Part shown: piece by piece, positions 42,644 to 48,096 of the stretch
How the letters are laid out: each line of letters begins with the position of its first letter
Position numbering within the stretch: the stretch's first letter is position 1
Assembly: GCA_937892395.1 (NCBI GenBank)
Contig: CALAGJ010000063.1
Location: 1-48,096 of the forward strand
Direction of reading: 5' to 3'
Source: an uncultured Parafilimonas sp.
GTDB taxonomy: Bacteria > Bacteroidota > Bacteroidia > Chitinophagales > Chitinophagaceae
Length of the DNA stretch: 48,096 bases
Notes under the pieces: generated by a model
What the model saw: only the letters and a program-made list of their open reading frames with translations
What the model was told of the DNA's origin: nothing
Database searches by the model: none
Translations under genes and position numbers: made by a program

Positions 42644-43630
42644 TTGAAAAGGCAGCATAAAATATTAATCAACTATGTGCTTGGGCCTTTATTATTTATC
42701 ATACTGGCTATATCCATTTATTATAAAATACAATCGCAGCCAGACTTACCCGAAAAAACATCGCTCATAAAAAATGCGTTCAACAGCAATAATTTACCAC
42801 TCATTATCTTATTGGTTTTACTTATGTTTTTCAATTGGGGCATTGAAAGCAGAAAATGGCAACTGCTGATGCGGCCCATACAAAAAGTGAGTTTTTTAAA
42901 ATCATTCCGGGCGGTATTATCCGGTTTAAGTTTTTCACTGTTTATACCAAATGGTATAGGAGAATATTTTGGGCGTATAGTTTATATGGATGAAGGCAAC
43001 AGGTTAAAAAGTATATCACTCACGATAGCTGGCAGTATGAGCCAGGTTATCATAACAGCACTGGCAGGTATTGTGAGTTTAATTTATTTGAAAGAGCATG
43101 CCTGGCAGCATACACCACTTATACAAGGCCTTTCTATTTTTTGGATCAATATTGTATTGTCTATGATTATGATGGGAGCAATTGTGCTGATATTAGTATA
43201 TTATAGGCTGTCATGGCTAAGCCGCATTTTTGAAAAAATACCTTTTGTACACAAGTACAGGTATTTTATAGAACACTTGGAGACCATTTCTACAAAAGAT
43301 TTAACAAAGATTTTGTGTTTATCGTTGGTAAGGTTTTCTGTGTTTACAGCTCAATATATTGTGGCTTTATCAATTTTTAAAGCAGGAGTATCATTGCCAG
43401 AAGCCATTGCTACAGTAAGCGTTGTATTCTTGGTATTGTTGGTATTGCCTACCATTCCTGCTGCCGATTTAGGTTTGAGGGGTCAAACAGCTTTACAACT
43501 TTTCGGACTTATCAGCACAAATGCTATTGCCATTATTGCTACTACTGCTACTATTTGGTTTGTTAACTTAATATTGCCTGCTATGGCAGGAAGTTTGTTT
43601 ATAGCGGGTATTCGAATTTTTAAGAAATAA
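42644..43630 (+). CDS. Flippase-like membrane protein (LPG synthase TM region family)
   Basis: A 328-residue integral membrane protein with about eight hydrophobic segments, of the UPF0104/lysylphosphatidylglycerol-synthase transmembrane family. Family-like pieces include NWGIESRKWQLLM, SGLSFSLFIPNGIGEYFGRI and LPTIPAADLGLRGQTALQLF. It lacks the C-terminal aminoacyltransferase domain of MprF, so it may act as a lipid or lipid-linked-sugar flippase; substrate unknown. The start is probably TTG at 42644; no upstream ATG is in frame. A TATTTTTG element (42639-42646) overlaps this TTG and, if it is a promoter, would force a later start such as GTG at 42677. DUF3108 follows after five bases. Confidence 0.8.
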   Translation: MKRQHKILINYVLGPLLFIILAISIYYKIQSQPDLPEKTSLIKNAFNSNNLPLIILLVLLMFFNWGIESRKWQLLMRPIQKVSFLKSFRAVLSGLSFSLFIPNGIGEYFGRIVYMDEGNRLKSISLTIAGSMSQVIITALAGIVSLIYLKEHAWQHTPLIQGLSIFWINIVLSMIMMGAIVLILVYYRLSWLSRIFEKIPFVHKYRYFIEHLETISTKDLTKILCLSLVRFSVFTAQYIVALSIFKAGVSLPEAIATVSVVFLVLLVLPTIPAADLGLRGQTALQLFGLISTNAIAIIATTATIWFVNLILPAMAGSLFIAGIRIFKK

Positions 43631-43635
43631 ATAGA

Positions 43636-44430
43636 GTGAAGAAAATCTTATTCATAACCTTTACCACCTTATGCAGTTTGCATCTCTCTGCCGGAGATGA
43701 TTTTTGCGGCATTCGCAATACAGCTTTCAAATCCGGAGAAGTAATTAGTTATAATTTATACTATGCCGTACTGGGCATATATGCCAATGCGGGCACTGCA
43801 AGTTTTACTACATCAATAGAAAGCTATAATAATAAACCTTGCTATCATGTAGTGGGTGTAGGGTCTTCCAACTCAAAGTATGATTGGATTTTTAAAGTGA
43901 GGGATAGGTACGAATCATTTATTGACACCGGCACTTTACAACCCTATCGCTTTTTAAGAGATATCAGCGAAGGAGGATATAAAAAGAAAGAAGATGTAAC
44001 TTTTAATCAACAAAGCAATACTGCTAAATCCACAAAGGGTACTTTTAATGTGCCCAACTGTGTACAGGATGTAATCAGCTCTATATACTATGCCCGAAAC
44101 ATTGATTTTAATAAATACAAACCCGGTGATAAAATTCCTTTTAGTATGTTTTTGGATGATGAAGTGTATAACCTCTACATTAGGTATATCGGCAAAGAAC
44201 AGGTAAAAACTAAGTATGGAAAATTCAATGCCATTAAGTTTAAACCACTACTGGTAAACGGAACCATTTTTGAAGGCGGTGAAAAAATGAATGTATGGGT
44301 AAGTGACGATAAAAATCATATCCCACTGCGCATAGAAAGTCCAATAGTAGTGGGTTCAATAAAAGTGGATATGATGCAATACAGCAATCTAAGACATCCT
44401 TTTAGTTCAAAAATATCAGAAAGAAGATAA
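43636..44430 (+). CDS. DUF3108 domain protein, exported
   Basis: A 264-residue protein with a signal peptide (cleavage near LHLSAGDD) and a DUF3108 domain: FKSGEVISYNLYYAVLGIYA near the N-terminus, then KVRDRYESFIDTGTLQPYRF, and the beta-rich C-terminus YGKFNAIKFKPLLVNG with NVWVSDDKNHIPLRIES. The function of DUF3108 is unknown; members sit in the periplasm. It begins with GTG, five bases after the flippase-like gene stops, and ends the operon. It converges with the DUF3592 gene with nine bases between stops. Confidence 0.85.
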   Translation: MKKILFITFTTLCSLHLSAGDDFCGIRNTAFKSGEVISYNLYYAVLGIYANAGTASFTTSIESYNNKPCYHVVGVGSSNSKYDWIFKVRDRYESFIDTGTLQPYRFLRDISEGGYKKKEDVTFNQQSNTAKSTKGTFNVPNCVQDVISSIYYARNIDFNKYKPGDKIPFSMFLDDEVYNLYIRYIGKEQVKTKYGKFNAIKFKPLLVNGTIFEGGEKMNVWVSDDKNHIPLRIESPIVVGSIKVDMMQYSNLRHPFSSKISERR

Positions 44431-44439
44431 ATATTATTG

Positions 44440-44847
44440 CTACAAAATACTTTGAGCTTTTAGGAGTAAATAAGCACCGGCCAAAAGAGCGCAAATACCA
44501 ACAATAGTAAGTATGCGTGCTATCCATATTGCCTTGGCACTCTTTACTACAAACTCTTCGGGGTTTTCTGGCTGATACAGTACTTTTACTTTGGCACCTT
44601 CTTGTACCACCCCGGATATCAATAAATCAGCAACAATTTTTTCTACTATCTGATTTTTTCTGGTAATAAATCTTACCACCGGAAAGTATTCAGTTACCTC
44701 ATCGCTGGTGGCTTCCACAATTTCACTAATTTCACCATCTACTTCTTCTCCATCACGCAGCAGTTTTTTCTTTTTGGCAGGAAGGGTATTGAACCCGATT
44801 AATAATGCAACAATACCAACGATGATAATGATAATTGCATCTGACAT
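44440..44847 (-). CDS. DUF3592-like small membrane protein
   Basis: A 135-residue protein with a hydrophobic helix at each end (residues 4-20, IIIIIVGIVALLIGFNT, and about 110-130, ILTIVGICALLAGAYLLL). The soluble middle (GEEVDGEISEIVE, YFPVVRF, EGAKVKVLYQPENPEEFVV) fits the DUF3592 beta-barrel pattern, a family of unknown function. It starts two bases after the hisS stop, so it is the last gene of the phosphatase-hisS operon. Confidence 0.72.
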   Translation of the reverse strand: MSDAIIIIIVGIVALLIGFNTLPAKKKKLLRDGEEVDGEISEIVEATSDEVTEYFPVVRFITRKNQIVEKIVADLLISGVVQEGAKVKVLYQPENPEEFVVKSAKAIWIARILTIVGICALLAGAYLLLKAQSIL

Positions 44848-44849
44848 GT

Positions 44850-46214
44850 TTATGAATATTTATAGTTAATAAACGCATCCACCGAAATCACTTGCTGTGT
44901 TCCCATCGTTAGGCTTTTTAGTACAACCTGGTTAGTTTTTAATTCCTCTGCTCCAATGATAGCTGCATAAGGTATTCCCTTTTTTACAGCATACTTAAAT
45001 TGCTTGTCAAATTTAGATGTTTCCGCAAACAGTTCGCATCTTATTTTCTTTTTTCTGAGTATGTGCATAAGTTTATACGCCATTTTGCACTCCTCCAATC
45101 CTGTATTAAAAAATAAAACTTCTGTACCCTTGCCCAGCGTAGGTGGAAAAAGATTTAATGCTTCCAATACATCATAAATACGATCCACGCCAAAGCTAAT
45201 GCCCACACCGGGTATATCTTTTACGCCAAAAAAAGAGGTAAGATCCGCATATCTTCCACCGCCACCTATACTACCAAACGCTATACCCTGTGCCTTTATT
45301 TCAAATATGATTCCTGTATAGTAATTGAGTCCACGAGCCAGAGTAAAATCTATTTCTAACAACACACCTGCTTCATCTGTATAATGCTCCAATAAAAATT
45401 CAATTTCTTCCAAGCCTGCTTTCCCCAATTCATTGGATGGCATTAGAAGCCGGAGTGCTTCCATTTTTTCCCGGTTGCTTCCACCTATTTGAAGATACGA
45501 CTGTATAATATTTCTTCCTGATGCATCAATGCCTTTCAATTCCAATTCCAGCATTACTTTTTCCAATCCTATTTTATCTAATTTATCAATGGCAATTGTA
45601 ATGTCTGTGAGTAGATCAGCATTGTTGCAAGCCATAGAAAGCGCAGCCAATATTTTGCGGCTATTAATGCGTATGCTTACCGGTAGATGGAGTGCCGCAA
45701 ACACATCTCTATAAATGCCGGCCAATTCTACTTCATTCCACAAAGAATGACTGCCAGCCACATCAGCATCACACTGATAAAACTCACGGTATCTTCCTTT
45801 CTGTGGTCTATCTGCACGCCATACCGGTTGCATTTGATATCGCTTATACGGTAAAGACAGTTGGCCTTGGTTCATAGCCACATACCGGGCAAAAGGTATG
45901 GTAAGGTCATATCGCAAAGCACGCTCAGTTATGCCTTTAGAATTTTTTCCAGCAAGTACTTCTTCAAAATCAATACGAGCCGGGGCATGCTTTTCGGAAA
46001 GCTGCAAACCATTATTCAAAATTTTAAAAATCAGTTTATCTCCTTCATCCCCATACTTACCCATTAGCGTATCTAAGTTTTCCATAGCAGGGGTTTCCAA
46101 TGGTTCAAAACCATAAGTTTCAAACACCGATTTTATCGTGCTAAAAATATAGTTTCGTTTATACAATATGTCTGCACCAAAATCTCTGGTACCCTGTGGT
46201 AGTGATGGTTTCAT
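44850..46214 (-). CDS. hisS: Histidyl-tRNA synthetase
   Basis: HisRS charges tRNA-His. The 454-residue protein shows the class II signatures: KPSLPQGTRDFGADILYKRN near the start, motif 2 QPVWRADRPQKGRYREFYQC, the histidine-binding ARGLNYYTGIIFEI, and motif 3 GVGISFGVDRIYDVLE. The C-terminal anticodon-binding domain follows. The ATG at 46214 is chosen because the family begins with this PQGTRDF segment; an upstream in-frame ATG at 46271 would overlap the phosphatase gene. The gap to the phosphatase stop is four bases. Confidence 0.96.
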   Translation of the reverse strand: MKPSLPQGTRDFGADILYKRNYIFSTIKSVFETYGFEPLETPAMENLDTLMGKYGDEGDKLIFKILNNGLQLSEKHAPARIDFEEVLAGKNSKGITERALRYDLTIPFARYVAMNQGQLSLPYKRYQMQPVWRADRPQKGRYREFYQCDADVAGSHSLWNEVELAGIYRDVFAALHLPVSIRINSRKILAALSMACNNADLLTDITIAIDKLDKIGLEKVMLELELKGIDASGRNIIQSYLQIGGSNREKMEALRLLMPSNELGKAGLEEIEFLLEHYTDEAGVLLEIDFTLARGLNYYTGIIFEIKAQGIAFGSIGGGGRYADLTSFFGVKDIPGVGISFGVDRIYDVLEALNLFPPTLGKGTEVLFFNTGLEECKMAYKLMHILRKKKIRCELFAETSKFDKQFKYAVKKGIPYAAIIGAEELKTNQVVLKSLTMGTQQVISVDAFINYKYS

Positions 46215-46218
46215 GTGT

Positions 46219-46686
46219 TTATACAACTGAAATTTTTGATGATGCAATAATTTTTTTACAGGCCTCATCAATCAAAGCAAATACTTTGTGATAGCCATCT
46301 TCCCCACCATACCAAGGGTCGGGTATATTTCTATTGTCGATATTATCCAATTCGTCCAAAAGCAATTTTGTTTTTTGCGGTTGCCAGCTTGCACCTGCTA
46401 TGGTTTGCACATCGGCATAGATATCTTCATCCATTACATAAATGCGGTCAAAACTATCCATATCTTCAGCCACAAACTGCCGAGACTCCTGAGCACTGAT
46501 ATCTATATAATGTTCAAGTGCCACTTTCTGTGATAGCCTATGTGGCGGCTCCCCGGCATGATAAGCCGAAGTGCCTGCACTTTCAATTTGCCAATCCAAT
46601 CCATGCCGCTTAGCATGATATTTCATGATTCCTTCTGCTAGCGGACTTCTACAAATATTTCCCAAACAAACCATCAATATCTTCAT
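46219..46686 (-). CDS. Low-molecular-weight protein-tyrosine phosphatase
   Basis: A 155-residue cysteine-based phosphatase. The N-terminal P-loop is C7LGNICR13S, with nucleophile C7, and the acid is D123 in the DPWYGG motif. Length fits the family. Such enzymes remove phosphate from tyrosine or arginine and, in many bacteria, work with exopolysaccharide kinases; no kinase is encoded here. The ATG at 46686 gives the standard N-terminus. It is first in an operon with hisS and DUF3592, driven by the promoter at 46708-46736. Confidence 0.92.
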   Translation of the reverse strand: MKILMVCLGNICRSPLAEGIMKYHAKRHGLDWQIESAGTSAYHAGEPPHRLSQKVALEHYIDISAQESRQFVAEDMDSFDRIYVMDEDIYADVQTIAGASWQPQKTKLLLDELDNIDNRNIPDPWYGGEDGYHKVFALIDEACKKIIASSKISVV

Positions 46687-46707
46687 AACCAATTGCTAAG
46701 TTGGCGG

Positions 46708-46736
46708 CAAATATACTATGCACATTGGCATACCAA
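46708..46736 (-). promoter_or_regulatory. Bacteroidota-type promoter of the phosphatase-hisS operon
   Basis: On the minus strand a TTG (46734-46736) is followed after 18 bases by TATATTTG (46708-46715). The predicted start site lies about 16 bases upstream of the ATG at 46686. Confidence 0.65.
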
Positions 46737-47007
46737 TATGCAAAGCAAATACAGGCATCAGTTCTAAGCACTATCACCGCAAGATGAATGATATAAAACA
46801 TTCAAATATTGAATAATTTGGACCAATAGGAAATTTTTTTTTTCGCCCTTCGGGCAATGATTACGCAGGGCCTTGATGGTTGTTCATGGACATGACATAA
46901 GGCAACCAAAAGAAATGCCGGGTCATGGTGAAAAAAAAGCACATTTTGATATATCTATGTTGTTATGAAATTTTAGGAAAGATGGACAGTCCATTATATG
47001 ATTTTGA
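46737..47007. other. Gene-free stretch upstream of the phosphatase promoter
   Basis: No credible gene. It contains a near-palindrome (ATTCAA, 46800-46805, and TTGAAT, 46809-46814), a T-run, and a small GCCC-TTC-GGGC hairpin at 46845-46855. The bases from about 46918 (ATGCCGGGTCATGG onward) could be a decayed coding start, but I match it to no family. Confidence 0.5.
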
Positions 47008-47307
47008 GAAAAAAAGGTAAATAGTAGGATCTTCATCAACGCATACAATCCTGACAATAGACACAAAAGAAAAGAAATATACAACGCAGACACAAATCCT
47101 GAAGGACGTTGGAGAAAATTCACTTATGATGAAATCATCAACCGTGACAAAACCTCGCTTGACATCACTTGGATAAAAGATAAATCACTTGCAGACCTTG
47201 ACAACTTACCCGACCCAGACGTTTTAGCAGGGGAAATAATTGAAAATCTTGAAGCAGGACTTGAAAGTTTCAGAGAAATAATGATTACGATAAATGGAAA
47301 GGACTAA
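47008..47307 (+). pseudogene. 3' remnant of a type I restriction methyltransferase (hsdM)
   Basis: One frame, open from 47008 to a stop at 47305-47307, encodes about 99 residues that match the very C-terminus of type I N6-adenine methyltransferases: AYNPDNRHKRKEIYNADTNP, EGRWRKFTYDEIINRDKTSL, DITWIKDKSLADLDNLPDPD and VLAGEIIENLEAGLESFREI. The catalytic domain (NPPF motif) and the remaining N-terminal parts are absent, and the frame is stopped just upstream at 47005. There is no suitable start codon at its front, and no hsdS or hsdR follows. It is therefore a dead fragment left by deletion. Confidence 0.85.
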
Positions 47308-47332
47308 AAGCCATCGCACAGGTGTAAGCACA

Positions 47333-47375
47333 TTTGCAAGCCGTTCAAGCCCAAGCACGGACCAAAGCTTGCAAA
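47333..47375. repeat. Inverted repeat, nine-base arms
   Basis: TTTGCAAGC at 47333-47341 and its complement GCTTGCAAA at 47367-47375 are separated by 25 bases. The hairpin is followed by As, not Ts, on the plus strand, and by AT-poor sequence on the minus strand, so it is not an obvious terminator. It may be part of a dispersed repeat. Confidence 0.5.
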
Positions 47376-47846
47376 AAAGATTCCACCTTTTCCACACAGA
47401 CAAAATTGAATTTAAAAAAAATCTACTCCCCTTCTAAAATAAAAAATACGCAACCGAAAAGAACAACCCGACAAAAAAAAGATAGTGAAACTCAATAACG
47501 ACAATTGTTTGCAGACACGGCTGACAGAACGCCAGCAGCTACCATTTAGACGTCTAGCCTAAAGCCCCCTGCCATAATGCCTGTCAACACCCTTAAAGAC
47601 ATATAAATAAAACAAACTGGGCCTTAGCTATACGTTAATCAACAACACCGGGCCATAAGGAGTGCCGTATTGTATAAGTGGCTTAGCAAAGCCATTGGTA
47701 GAGGTTTTAAATAATTTATTTTTATGGCATATTTCCCAATCATTGCCCACAGGGCAACAAAAAAAATTTTATAATTTGGGTTAAAAGAAATACCGGATTT
47801 CATGAAATTATTTCAAATAAAATTTTACCGATATTCGCCCCTTTCA

Positions 47847-47892
47847 AAATATTTTCTTGTACTTTTTAATAAAAGTTGAAGAATATTTTCTT
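47847..47892. repeat. 12-base direct repeat upstream of glmS
   Basis: AATATTTTCTTG occurs at 47847-47858 and again at 47881-47892, 34 bases apart start to start, about three helical turns. It lies 87 bases before the glmS ATG. It may be a binding site, or chance in AT-rich DNA. Confidence 0.35.
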
Positions 47893-47978
47893 GATAAACA
47901 GTGATGAAAGGTTACAACTCATCTTGGTTTAGTTGATGATCGTTTTTTTCCTTTATGTAGCTTAAATTTTAAACGTAT

Positions 47979-48096
47979 ATGTGCGGAATCATTGGATATA
48001 TAGGCCCACGGGAAGCATACCCCGTTTTAATGAAAGGTTTGAAAAGAATGGAATACAGGGGCTATGATAGCACGGGTGTATCCATCATTCAAAACA
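47979..48096 (+). CDS. glmS: Glutamine-fructose-6-phosphate aminotransferase (5' part)
   Basis: GlmS makes glucosamine-6-phosphate from fructose-6-phosphate and glutamine, the entry to peptidoglycan and LPS amino sugars. Only the first 39 codons are in the window; the gene continues past its end. They begin MCGIIGYIGPREAYPVLMKG and continue LKRMEYRGYDSTGVSII, which are the N-terminal nucleophile cysteine (C2 of the precursor) and the conserved YRGYDS motif of the glutaminase domain. The related CGIxGY starts of PurF and AsnB lack this YRGYDS motif. I see no glmS ribozyme upstream. Confidence 0.93.
   Translation, partial: MCGIIGYIGPREAYPVLMKGLKRMEYRGYDSTGVSIIQN

Larger units (their letters stand above)
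47308..47978. other. Gene-free stretch between hsdM relic and glmS
   Basis: These 671 bases hold no credible gene in any frame. The base composition changes: 47310-47660 is relatively rich in C and A with phrases such as CAAGCCCAAGCACGG, unlike the AT-rich surroundings. It contains an inverted repeat at 47333-47375 and a 12-base direct repeat near glmS. Its first half may be a mobile-element scar or a dispersed intergenic repeat. Confidence 0.5.

Noticed and set aside
46835..46855. T-run followed by a GCCC-TTC-GGGC hairpin
   Set aside because: The Ts precede the hairpin on the plus strand and become As on the minus strand, so it is not a terminator in either direction; the stem is only four pairs.
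46923..47123. 66-codon minus-strand open frame over the hsdM scar
   Set aside because: It is antisense to the recognisable hsdM remnant and has no family resemblance.
47308..47660. Possible integron attC site
   Set aside because: I looked for the paired RYYYAAC and GTTRRRY core sites and did not find a proper set; no integrase or cassette gene is present. It remains only an idea to test.
47893..47978. glmS ribozyme or other riboswitch before glmS
   Set aside because: The 86 bases upstream are AT-rich with no recognisable conserved core of the glmS ribozyme, which is mainly a Firmicutes element.
1..48096. tRNA, rRNA, CRISPR arrays and intact insertion sequences
   Set aside because: I scanned for T-loop-like motifs, regularly spaced repeats and transposase motifs on both strands by eye and found none that I could support.

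Overview
The window is AT-rich DNA from a member of the phylum Bacteroidota, most likely Chitinophagaceae-like. The evidence is a 2,421-residue SprA (type IX secretion translocon), a secreted protein with a C-terminal type IX sorting domain, a TonB-dependent receptor with a carboxypeptidase-like N-terminal domain, and several promoters of the TTG-N18..21-TAnnTTTG kind used by the Bacteroidota primary sigma factor. The first 30 bases are not genomic: they match the 3' end of the Illumina TruSeq universal adapter, so the window starts at an untrimmed contig end and sufB lacks its first few codons.

Layout. 32-6641: a Suf iron-sulfur assembly operon (sufB, sufC, sufD, sufS, sufE, a DUF59/SufT-like gene, a bacilliredoxin and an Rrf2 regulator), all on the plus strand with tight junctions. 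7048-12435: a SNF2-type helicase with two SWIM zinc fingers and a secreted GHL10 glycosyl hydrolase. 12484-17629: small housekeeping and unknown genes (GNAT acetyltransferase, PrsW protease, DinB protein, double-CDGSH Fe-S protein, methyltransferase, DUF4136 lipoprotein, outer-membrane barrel protein, YciO). 17883-19020: an orphan lipoprotein and the multiply frameshifted remains of a DUF262 gene. 19074-26961: ruvA and sprA. 27086-34299: secreted esterase, a broken sterol-desaturase-like gene, mutS, a CoA-binding protein, a 3-oxoadipyl-CoA-type thiolase and a GH26-like lipoprotein. 34333-38307: TonB receptor and T9SS cargo, divergent. 38486-44430: an M23 peptidase, bcp, tmk, nadC, SUI1, flippase-like and DUF3108 run. 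44440-46686: an operon on the minus strand of LMW phosphatase, hisS and DUF3592. 46687-47978: a 1.3 kb gene-poor stretch with the 3' remnant of a type I methyltransferase (hsdM). 47979-end: the start of glmS.

Most of the window is core chromosome. The accessory signal is decay: two broken restriction/defence-type genes (DUF262 and hsdM) and a broken membrane desaturase. I do not see an intact new defence or mobile system. The less routine points are the bacilliredoxin plus Rrf2 tail of the suf operon, an Rrf2 protein with unusual cysteine spacing, the tandem SWIM fingers, a recurring TTYGCCAC motif placed directly before start codons (possible leaderless mRNAs), and the repeat-like sequence downstream of the hsdM relic.
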